DNA of 21,306 nucleotides from an uncultured Clostridium sp. (lineage in GTDB: Bacteria > Bacillota > Clostridia > Clostridiales > Clostridiaceae), in assembly GCF_900769625.1 (NCBI RefSeq), contig NZ_CAAGHK010000099.1, positions 1 to 21,306 on the forward strand, read 5' to 3'. Shown here piece after piece: positions 7,786 through 14,374 of this stretch. Each line of letters opens with the position of its first letter. The first letter of the stretch is position 1. The position numbers and the translations under genes are program-made. The notes beneath the pieces were generated by a model, which searched no databases, was not told where the DNA came from, and saw nothing but the letters and a program-made list of their open reading frames with translations.

Positions 7786-9777
7786 CTATTTTACAATAGC
7801 TATTGCATTTTCACCAACTTGTAATGTTTCAGCTTCACATTTGAATACATCTAAATAATCATTAGTATTTGATATTATTACTGGTGTTGTAACACTATAT
7901 CCTTTGCTCTTTATAAAGTCTATATCGAATTCTACAAGAAGGTCACCTTTTTTAACCTTATCTCCTTGAGATACATGTGCTGTAAATCCTTCACCTTCAA
8001 GTTTTACTGTATCAAGTCCAATATGTATTAACATTTCTATACCATCTTCTGATTTTAAACCAATAGCATGTTTTGTTGCAAAAAGTGCTTCCACTGTTCC
8101 ATCAAATGGAGCATATACCTTTCCTTCTGCTGGAACTATTCCTAATCCCTTTCCAAGCATTTCAGATGCAAAAGCACCATCTTCCACTTGAGTTAAAGCA
8201 ATAGCATTTCCTTTTAATGGACTTCCTATTATTACTCTTTGATCAGATATAGCGTCTGACTTATGAGCTGATTCTATTTCTTCCTTATCATCTGATTCTT
8301 CCACTGGATCATCAAATCCTACTATATAAGTTAAAATCGCACCAAGTACGAAAGCAACTGCTATTGATAATAATAATCCTAAGAATTGAGTCATATAGCC
8401 TTCTTTAAAGTATGCTGGTAATGTTGCTATTCCTGGTATATTATATCCAAATGATAAAGATCTGAATGCACCTGCTATAGCTCCACCAACTGCACCTGCT
8501 ATACATCCACATATTAATGGCTTCTTGAATCTTAATGTAACACCATAAGTTGCTGGTTCAGTTATACCAAATATTGCTGTTATACCTGCTGATAATGAAA
8601 CATTTTTAAGTTCTTTATTCTTTGTCTTTAAGAATACTCCGAAAGTTGCACCTGCTTGAGAAAATACAGCTGAAGCTTGAAGTGCAGTGAATGTATCATA
8701 TCCAAGTGCTGCATAATTACCAACTGTAACTGGTGTAATGCCCCAGTGAACTCCAAATACAACAAGAATCTGCCAGAAACCACCTACAATAGCACCTGCA
8801 ACTATTGGACTCAAGCTATATAAATAATTATAAGCTCCTCCAATTGCTCCACCTATAGTATTACCAACTGGTCCAAATACTAACAATGTTAATGGTACTA
8901 TTATTACTAAACAAAGCATTGGTGTTAATAAATTTCTTACAACTAAAGGTAATACTTTTTCAAAGAATCTTTGTATATAAGATAATATCCATACAGCTAA
9001 AATCATTGGAATAACTGTTGAAGTATAACTTAACATTTGAATTGGCATACCTAAAAAGTCTAAGTTATATGAAGTAACTGGTATTCCTACAACATCTGTC
9101 AGGAATTTAACCGTATCTGGATTACTCATTGCCGCTTCCATTAATGCTCTTACCGCTGGATCTGCTGAATCTAATGTTGCTATAGTTTTTGCTGTCATCA
9201 TATTAATGAAATCTTGATTAACTAATGCACATGCAGCTATTACTGCTACAAATGTATTAACATTAAATTTCTTAGATGCCGTAATAGCAATTAATACAGG
9301 TAAGAATGTAAATCCTGTCCATGATACGAAATTTAATATTCTATATGTTCCGCCTGCTGTTGATAAAACACCCATTGATGTTAATACTGAAAGTATACCT
9401 TGAAGTATACCACAAGCAGCTAATGCATATAAAAATGGTGCAAATATACTTGAAATAACATCTATGATTCTGCTCATTACTCCTACTTTTTGTGAATCAC
9501 CAGAATCATCTGCTTTTCTATCATCTAAATTAATTATTTTAGACATTTCGTTATAAACGTCTTTTACGTGGTTTCCAATAACAACCTGGAATTGTCCACC
9601 TGCTTCAACTACAGTTATTACCCCTGTGATTTTTGATACTTTTGCTTTATCTGCTTTTGAAGCATCTTTTAATTTTAATCTTAATCTAGTAGCACAATGT
9701 GTCACACTTTTTATATTTCCATCGCCACCAACTTCTCTGATTATATCTTTTGCAATCTGATTATAATCTCTTGCCAT
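7786..9777 (-). CDS. bglP: Beta-glucoside-specific PTS permease, EIIBCA
   Basis: A membrane sugar transporter that phosphorylates beta-glucosides during uptake. From ATG at 9777 it has 663 residues in the order EIIB-EIIC-EIIA. EIIB carries the phosphorylated Cys28 in VTHCATRLRLKL. EIIC (about 100-490) is a series of hydrophobic helices with the GITEP signature (about 404-408). A short acidic linker (EESDDKEEIES) leads to EIIA, with HAIG (His570) and the phosphorylation site LIHIGLDT (His585). The frame extends three codons upstream to a GTG, but that GTG overlaps the ribosome binding site AAGGAG; the ATG is 8 bases from it and is preferred. A RAT site and terminator sit between licT and this gene, so expression needs antitermination. 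Confidence 0.96.
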   Translation of the reverse strand: MARDYNQIAKDIIREVGGDGNIKSVTHCATRLRLKLKDASKADKAKVSKITGVITVVEAGGQFQVVIGNHVKDVYNEMSKIINLDDRKADDSGDSQKVGVMSRIIDVISSIFAPFLYALAACGILQGILSVLTSMGVLSTAGGTYRILNFVSWTGFTFLPVLIAITASKKFNVNTFVAVIAACALVNQDFINMMTAKTIATLDSADPAVRALMEAAMSNPDTVKFLTDVVGIPVTSYNLDFLGMPIQMLSYTSTVIPMILAVWILSYIQRFFEKVLPLVVRNLLTPMLCLVIIVPLTLLVFGPVGNTIGGAIGGAYNYLYSLSPIVAGAIVGGFWQILVVFGVHWGITPVTVGNYAALGYDTFTALQASAVFSQAGATFGVFLKTKNKELKNVSLSAGITAIFGITEPATYGVTLRFKKPLICGCIAGAVGGAIAGAFRSLSFGYNIPGIATLPAYFKEGYMTQFLGLLLSIAVAFVLGAILTYIVGFDDPVEESDDKEEIESAHKSDAISDQRVIIGSPLKGNAIALTQVEDGAFASEMLGKGLGIVPAEGKVYAPFDGTVEALFATKHAIGLKSEDGIEMLIHIGLDTVKLEGEGFTAHVSQGDKVKKGDLLVEFDIDFIKSKGYSVTTPVIISNTNDYLDVFKCEAETLQVGENAIAIVK

Positions 9778-9825
9778 GTTTTCCACTCCTTTTTATAATG
9801 TGTTATTTTATAGTTTATTTTTAAT

Positions 9826-9885
9826 AAAAAAACAGGCTGAATCTAAACTTATTGATTTAAAATAAGTTTAGGTCTAGCCTGTTTT
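9826..9885 (-). terminator. Conditional terminator upstream of bglP
   Basis: A long stem-loop on the minus strand. The outer stem pairs 9829-9838 with 9876-9885, the inner 11-bp stem pairs 9843-9853 with 9861-9871, with a few mismatches between and a 7-base loop. Seven T residues follow (A-run 9826-9832). It overlaps the RAT at 9870-9898, so formation of the RAT hairpin would prevent it. Confidence 0.9.
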
Positions 9886-9898
9886 ATAGTAACTATCC
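9870..9898 (-). promoter_or_regulatory. RAT antiterminator site upstream of bglP
   Basis: The minus strand begins GGATAGTTACT, has ACAGGC in the second half and ends AGACCT, 29 bases in all. This matches the LicT/BglG/SacY RNA antiterminator consensus (GGATTGTTACTG...GCAGGCAAAACC). It overlaps the 5' arm of the terminator at 9826-9885 by 16 bases. LicT bound here should let transcription run into bglP-bglH. Confidence 0.88.
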
Positions 9899-9918
9899 TA
9901 ATTTGTTGATATATTTTT

Positions 9919-10761
9919 TTATACTTCTTCATTTGACATAGTAATTCTTCGTATATGAACAGTTAAATAAACTAACTCTTCTTCTGAAAGTTTCTTATTA
10001 TAGTCTCTTTCTATAAAATCTGCAATCTTTCTTGAACATTCATATGCTTCTTGATATTTAATCTGTATTATTGTAAATAAATCATCCTTTTTATCTGGTA
10101 TAATTTTATCACTTAATACTTTTTGTGCAAAATACTTTAAATGTGTTATAAAACGTGTATAATACACCGAACTCTCATCTAAATCAATATGATAATAATA
10201 TCTTATTAATTTTAATACTGATTGAATAAGCTTAGTAATTTCCATAGTATTATTCATATTTAAATTCATCTGTGCATTTACAATATGCAGAGCAATAAAG
10301 CCCGCTTCATCTTCCGGAAGCTCAACGCCAATTTCTTCCCATATCATAATTAATGCATCCTGACCTATATGAAATTCCTGTGGGTAGAACTTTTTTATTT
10401 CCCATAAAAGTGCATTATTGAAAACATGTCCTTCTAAAAACCTTTTTACAGCAAAGCTGATGTGATCAGTTAACGTAATATATATATTATCATTTAACTC
10501 TTTGTTTAATACTTTTTTAGCTTTTTCTATTATTAAATTTGATACTTTAATATGTTCAATTGGTATATTAGAAAAGACCGTGCTTAATTTTGATGATACA
10601 TTTTTATTTCTTATAGAAAATTCTTTTTCTACTTTATCTTCATCAACCTTATCGCCCTTTTTCTTTTGAAAAGCAATTCCCTTACCCATAAGTACTAATT
10701 CTTCATTTGATTCATTTATAGCACATATTACATTATTATTAATTATTCTACTAATCTTCAT
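9919..10761 (-). CDS. licT: Transcription antiterminator, BglG/LicT family
   Basis: An RNA-binding regulator that stabilises the RAT hairpin and blocks termination when beta-glucosides are being transported. From ATG at 10761 it has 280 residues: an RNA-binding CAT domain (about 1-57, KISRIINNNVICAINE) and two PTS regulation domains. The four PRD histidines fall at His100 (TDHISFA), His159 (ALHIVNA), His207 (FITHLKYF) and His269 (LTVHIRRI), the same numbering as in B. subtilis LicT. PRD phosphorylation by EII and HPr would set its activity. The frame also opens at a GTG at 10770, but that overlaps the GGAG ribosome binding site. The gene is preceded by its own RAT and terminator, so it should also regulate itself. 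Confidence 0.95.
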   Translation of the reverse strand: MKISRIINNNVICAINESNEELVLMGKGIAFQKKKGDKVDEDKVEKEFSIRNKNVSSKLSTVFSNIPIEHIKVSNLIIEKAKKVLNKELNDNIYITLTDHISFAVKRFLEGHVFNNALLWEIKKFYPQEFHIGQDALIMIWEEIGVELPEDEAGFIALHIVNAQMNLNMNNTMEITKLIQSVLKLIRYYYHIDLDESSVYYTRFITHLKYFAQKVLSDKIIPDKKDDLFTIIQIKYQEAYECSRKIADFIERDYNKKLSEEELVYLTVHIRRITMSNEEV

Positions 10762-10793
10762 GTAAATCACTCCATACTACTATACATTTTTAC

Positions 10794-10838
10794 AAAAAAA
10801 AACTAAACCTTAATAAATATAAAATTACTAAAGTTTAG
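10794..10838 (-). terminator. Conditional terminator upstream of licT
   Basis: On the minus strand CTAAAC (10833-10838) pairs with GTTTAG (10803-10808), extended after one mismatch by three more A-T pairs. Nine T residues follow (A-run 10794-10802). The stem is weaker than the bglP one. Its base overlaps the 3' end of the RAT at 10837-10867. Confidence 0.75.
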
Positions 10839-10867
10839 GTCTTGCCTGCTCTAAGCAGTAACAATCC
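10837..10867 (-). promoter_or_regulatory. RAT antiterminator site upstream of licT
   Basis: The minus strand starts GGATTGTTACTGC, contains GAGCAGGCAAGACCT at its end and spans 31 bases. It is close to the LicT-type RAT consensus and closer than the copy in front of bglP. It lies about 30 bases after the predicted transcription start and overlaps the base of the licT leader terminator. Confidence 0.92.
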
Positions 10868-10902
10868 TTTTGCTTATTTGATTAAATGTTAGCTTATGGC
10901 TT

Positions 10903-10932
10903 ATGATAACATATACATCTATTTTAAGTCAA
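10903..10932 (-). promoter_or_regulatory. Promoter of the licT-bglP-bglH operon
   Basis: On the minus strand a -35 TTGACT (10927-10932), an 18-base spacer and a -10 TATCAT (10903-10908). Start of transcription would be near 10896, giving a leader of about 135 bases that holds the RAT and terminator. An imperfect 25-base palindrome with TGTTA/TAACA ends (10887-10911) overlaps the -10. I found no standard CcpA cre site. Confidence 0.7.
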
Positions 10933-10961
10933 TACTTTTTTATATAACTTTTAGTTAAACT

Positions 10962-11001
10962 AAAAAATCCGCAGCTTTTTAAATTAAAACTTGCGGATTT
11001 T
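10962..11001 (-). terminator. Terminator of icd
   Basis: A 10-bp stem AAAATCCGCA / TGCGGATTTT (10964-10973 with 10992-11001), followed by TT and more T-rich sequence on the minus strand. It begins 10 bases after the icd stop, so icd ends here and does not run into the beta-glucoside operon. Confidence 0.85.
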
Positions 11002-11011
11002 GATGAATATA

Positions 11012-12220
11012 TTATAAAATTTCTTCTAATGTCTTTCTAATTGCTTTAATAAATTCAAAAGTATCTACTTTTTGAATATTATCATGAACAGCAAGTGCGG
11101 CAAGATCACCTGTCATTATTCCTTTTTCAATTGTCTTGATTGATGCTTCTTCTAGCTTATCAGCGAAATTAACTAAATCATTATTTCCATCCATTTCGCC
11201 TCTTTTTCTTAACGCACCAGACCAGGCAAATATTGTTGCAACTGAATTTGTAGATGTCTTTTCACCTTTTAAGTGACAGTAATATTGATCCTGAACTGTT
11301 CCATGTGCAGCTTCAAATTCATACTTTCCATCTGGTGAAACAAGTGCTGATGTCATCATTGCAATTGAACCAAAAGCAGCTGCTATCATATCACTCATAA
11401 CATCCCCATCATAATTCTTACATGCCCAAATCATTCCGCCTTCTGACTTGATTACATTGGCTACTGCTGCATCTATTAATGTGTATTTATATACTATACC
11501 GCATTTTTCAAATTTTTCTTTATATTCATTTTCATATATTTCTTGAAATACATCCTTGAATGTATGATCATACTTCTTTGAAATTGTATCTTTAGCACCA
11601 AACAATAAATCCTGTTTTAAATCTAATGCATAATTGAAACAGCTTCTTGCAAAACTTTCAATTGACTTGTTAAGGTTGTGCATTCCCATAACTACTCCAT
11701 CTTGATCAAAGTTATGTATAAGTTCTCTTTGAACTTCACCATTTTCAGAAGTAAATACAAGTTCACATTTTCCTTTTCCCTTAATCTTCATTTCTGAAGC
11801 TTTATATATATCTCCATAAGCATGTCTAGCTATTATTATCGGTTTTTTCCAACTCCTTACATATGGTTTTACTGGTCCAACAATGATTGGTGCTCTGAAT
11901 ACAGTACCATCTAAAATTGCTCTTATTGTACCATTAGGACTTTTCCACATTTCTTTTAAATTATATTCTTTAACTCTTGCAGCATTAGGTGTTATTGTTG
12001 CACATTTTACACCTACCCCATATTTCTTTATTGCATTTGCAGAGTCTACTGTAACCTGGTCATTAGTTTCATTTCTATGTTCTAATCCAAGATCATAATA
12101 TTCTGTCTTTAAATCGATAAAAGGATTTAATAATTCTTCTTTTATTTCAGCCCATACTATTCTAGTCATCTCATCTCCATCAAGTTCTACTACTGGAGTT
12201 GACATTTTAATTTTTTCCAT
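11012..12220 (-). CDS. icd: Isocitrate dehydrogenase, eukaryotic-type (type II) homodimer; probably NAD-dependent
   Basis: This cytoplasmic enzyme oxidatively decarboxylates isocitrate to 2-oxoglutarate, the carbon skeleton for the glutamate genes next door. The 402 residues are of the type II family to which human IDH1 belongs. Substrate residues are kept at the same numbers as in IDH1: Arg100 and Arg109 in KSPNGTIRAILDGTVFRAP, Arg132 in ARHAYGD, Tyr139. Lys210, Asp250, Asp273 and Asp277 fill the catalytic and metal positions. In the NADP pocket human IDH1 has HGTVTRHYR, with Arg314 and His315 holding the 2'-phosphate. Here it reads HGTVQDQYY, with Asp311 and Gln312 instead. That change predicts NAD use (inference). 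It has its own promoter and terminator, and a GGGGG ribosome binding site. Confidence 0.95.
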   Translation of the reverse strand: MEKIKMSTPVVELDGDEMTRIVWAEIKEELLNPFIDLKTEYYDLGLEHRNETNDQVTVDSANAIKKYGVGVKCATITPNAARVKEYNLKEMWKSPNGTIRAILDGTVFRAPIIVGPVKPYVRSWKKPIIIARHAYGDIYKASEMKIKGKGKCELVFTSENGEVQRELIHNFDQDGVVMGMHNLNKSIESFARSCFNYALDLKQDLLFGAKDTISKKYDHTFKDVFQEIYENEYKEKFEKCGIVYKYTLIDAAVANVIKSEGGMIWACKNYDGDVMSDMIAAAFGSIAMMTSALVSPDGKYEFEAAHGTVQDQYYCHLKGEKTSTNSVATIFAWSGALRKRGEMDGNNDLVNFADKLEEASIKTIEKGIMTGDLAALAVHDNIQKVDTFEFIKAIRKTLEEIL

Positions 12221-12268
12221 TTATAATTGCCCCCTTAAATTGCTTATTTTTACACTATTTATATCCTA

Positions 12269-12297
12269 ATTATACATTAATATATATTTTTTATCAA
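12269..12297 (-). promoter_or_regulatory. Promoter of icd
   Basis: On the minus strand a -35 TTGATA (12292-12297), a 17-base spacer and a perfect -10 TATAAT (12269-12274), about 48 bases before the icd ATG. A strong sigma-A match, so icd is transcribed separately from gltBD. Confidence 0.85.
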
Positions 12298-12321
12298 TTT
12301 TTCTGTAGCCACATTACGCAC

Positions 12322-12365
12322 AAAAAAAATAACAGAATCAATCACTGACCAATCCTGCTCTTATT
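12322..12365 (-). terminator. Terminator of the small membrane protein gene
   Basis: On the minus strand CAGGATTGGT pairs with ATTGATTCTG (12348-12357 with 12333-12342) around a 5-base loop, using four G-U pairs, then TTATTTTTTTT follows. It starts about 18 bases after the stop of the 12376-12663 gene. Confidence 0.75.
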
Positions 12366-12375
12366 TATAACATAT

Positions 12376-12663
12376 TTATTTTTTATCTACATCTTCGTAA
12401 TCATCAACATCTATAATTTCTCCATTAGTGTAATCATCTGAAGAATTATACATATCCTGAACATCATCATTTGAATTGTTATAGCCGCCATATGTTTTAT
12501 TTATTTTTTCATTTTTCTTAAGACTTTTAATCTTGCCTTTTAATCCTACAGCCAAATATAATATAACACCTGCAACGATTAAAAATGGAAGCATCTTGAT
12601 AAATAAAGTTGCTACAACAAATAAAACACAAATTGTCCCAATTATATATATATACTTATTCAT
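12376..12663 (-). CDS. Small two-segment membrane protein with an acidic tail, unknown function
   Basis: A 95-residue protein I do not recognise. From ATG at 12663 it has two hydrophobic segments close together (about 4-20 and 24-40, split by the short turn FIKML), then a basic stretch (LKGKIKSLKKNEK, about 42-54) and a hydrophilic tail rich in Asn, Asp, Tyr and Glu, ending DVDDYEDVDKK. The basic stretch would place the tail in the cytoplasm. The open frame extends 14 codons upstream, but that stretch contains the -10 box and predicted transcription start, while GAGGA sits 7 bases before ATG 12663, so the shorter form is right. It is a single-gene transcript between gltD and icd. Confidence 0.8.
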   Translation of the reverse strand: MNKYIYIIGTICVLFVVATLFIKMLPFLIVAGVILYLAVGLKGKIKSLKKNEKINKTYGGYNNSNDDVQDMYNSSDDYTNGEIIDVDDYEDVDKK

Positions 12664-12696
12664 ACAATCATCCTCAATATCCAATATTTTTCTTCT

Positions 12697-12725
12697 ATTA
12701 TACATTAAGCTAAATATATTTACAA
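12697..12725 (-). promoter_or_regulatory. Promoter of the small membrane protein gene
   Basis: On the minus strand a -35 TTGTAA (12720-12725), a 17-base spacer and a perfect -10 TATAAT (12697-12702). Transcription would begin near 12690, leaving a leader of about 27 bases to ATG 12663. Confidence 0.8.
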
Positions 12726-12804
12726 TGTGTAAAACATGTTTCTAAGTCTCATAGTATTATATATTTGTTTTTATCATTAATCAATTCTATACTTTTATAC
12801 TAAA

Positions 12805-12857
12805 TAGAAATAAAAGTACATGGTTATGCATTATTATTAATGCTGAACCCTGTACTT
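12805..12857 (-). terminator. Terminator of the gltB-gltD transcript
   Basis: A stem with three paired blocks: 12814-12820 with 12851-12857, GGTT/AACC (12822-12825 with 12846-12849) and GCATT/AATGC (12828-12832 with 12839-12843). The loop is 6 bases. A TTTTATTTC tail follows on the minus strand. It begins 30 bases after the gltD stop. Confidence 0.85.
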
Positions 12858-12887
12858 CTACCTCTAGTTTTATTTAAACTTAGCAGT

Positions 12888-14360
12888 TTATTTTCTTAGG
12901 AATTCATCAACTGATTCAGCAGCTGCAATTCCATCTGCGATTGCTCTTACTACCAATGACTGGCCAGTTCTTGCATCACCCACACTGAATATCCTTGGAA
13001 CATTTGTCTTATATATTCCATCTTCTGATTTAATATTGCTTCTAGCATCACTTTCAACGCCAAATGCTTCTTTAATGTAGTTCTGAGATCCTGTGAATCC
13101 CATAGCTATCAAGATTAATTCTGCCTTATAATTCTTTTCTGATCCTTCTACTGGAACTGGTCCAAATCTACCATTTTCGTCTTTTTTCCATTCTACTTTT
13201 ACTGTATCAACGCTCTCAACATTTCCATTTTCATCAACATGTACTTTTGTGACAGTTGTTAAATACTCTCTTGGATCTTTTCCATATAACTCAATGAATT
13301 CCTTTTGGCCATAATCAACCTTAAGAACTTTGGGCCATTCTGGCCATGGATTATTTACTGTACGTTCTTTTGATGGCTCACCCATTATTTCAAATTGAAC
13401 TAATGACTTACATCCATGTCTTAATGATGTTGCAACACAGTCTGTACCTGTATCTCCACCACCAATTACTATTACATTCTTTCCTTCAGCGCTGATATAA
13501 TTTTTATCTTCGTGATTTGAATCTAAAAGACTCTTTGTATTTGCCTTTAAGAAATCTACAGCAAAATGTATGCCCTTTACGCCTTCTCTTCCTTCACATG
13601 AAAGATCTCTAGGCTGGGAAGCTCCTGTTGCAAGAACTACTGCATCAAATTCATCACAGATTTTTTGTGCTTGATAGTTTTCACCTACATCTGCATTGCA
13701 TACAAACTTTACACCCTCTTCAGCCATAAGACTAATTCTTCTTAAAACAACTTCCTTATCAAGTTTCATATTTGGTATACCATACATTAATAATCCACCT
13801 GGTCTGTCACTTCTTTCAAATACAGTTACTTTGTGACCACACTTATTAAGCTTGTCAGCAACAGCAAGTCCTGATGGACCTGAACCTATAACTGCTACAG
13901 TCTTTCCAGTTCTCTTTGATGGTGCATTTGCTTTTACTTTCCCATTTTCAAAAGCAGTATCTATAATTGCTCTTTCATTTTCCTTTATATTTACAGCAGG
14001 TCCATTTATTCCGCATGTACATGCAGCCTGGCAAGGTGATGGACATACTCTGCTTGTAAATTCGGGGAATGGACTTGTTTTATGAAGTCTTTCATAAGCT
14101 AAATCCCATTTTCCTCGATAAGCAAGGTCATTCCATTCAGGAATCAGATTGTGCAAGGGACAACCTGTAACCATTCCTGAAATTTTAATTCCTGACTGGC
14201 AGAAGGGAACTCCGCAGTCCATGCATCTTGCTGCCTGTATCTGCTGTTCTTCTAAAGTAAGTCTTGTATGGAATTCCTTATAATCTTTTAATCTTTCTTT
14301 TATATCTCTATCTTTTCCTTCTTTTCTTTCATACTCTAAAAATCCAGTTGGTTTACCCAT
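12888..14360 (-). CDS. gltD: Glutamate synthase, small (beta) subunit
   Basis: This subunit takes electrons from NAD(P)H and passes them to the large subunit, which makes glutamate from glutamine and 2-oxoglutarate. The 490 residues are typical. The N-terminal domain has the cysteine clusters for two 4Fe-4S centres: Cys46, Cys49, Cys54, Cys67 and Cys106, Cys110, Cys114, Cys116. The FAD-binding motif VIGSGPSG (157-164) is followed by ERSDRPGGLLMYGIP (182-196), and the NAD(P)H-binding motif IGGGDTG by 299-305. A second FAD-side block near the C-terminus reads IFSVGDARTGQSLVV. GGAGG sits 10 bases before the ATG. Only 14 bases separate it from gltB, so the two are co-transcribed. Confidence 0.97.
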   Translation of the reverse strand: MGKPTGFLEYERKEGKDRDIKERLKDYKEFHTRLTLEEQQIQAARCMDCGVPFCQSGIKISGMVTGCPLHNLIPEWNDLAYRGKWDLAYERLHKTSPFPEFTSRVCPSPCQAACTCGINGPAVNIKENERAIIDTAFENGKVKANAPSKRTGKTVAVIGSGPSGLAVADKLNKCGHKVTVFERSDRPGGLLMYGIPNMKLDKEVVLRRISLMAEEGVKFVCNADVGENYQAQKICDEFDAVVLATGASQPRDLSCEGREGVKGIHFAVDFLKANTKSLLDSNHEDKNYISAEGKNVIVIGGGDTGTDCVATSLRHGCKSLVQFEIMGEPSKERTVNNPWPEWPKVLKVDYGQKEFIELYGKDPREYLTTVTKVHVDENGNVESVDTVKVEWKKDENGRFGPVPVEGSEKNYKAELILIAMGFTGSQNYIKEAFGVESDARSNIKSEDGIYKTNVPRIFSVGDARTGQSLVVRAIADGIAAAESVDEFLRK

Positions 14361-14374
14361 ATCTCACAAGCCTC

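Noticed and set aside
12664..12705. Longer N-terminus for the small membrane protein (ATG at 12705)
   Set aside because: This stretch contains the -10 TATAAT and the likely transcription start, and it has no ribosome binding site, while ATG 12663 has GAGGA correctly placed.
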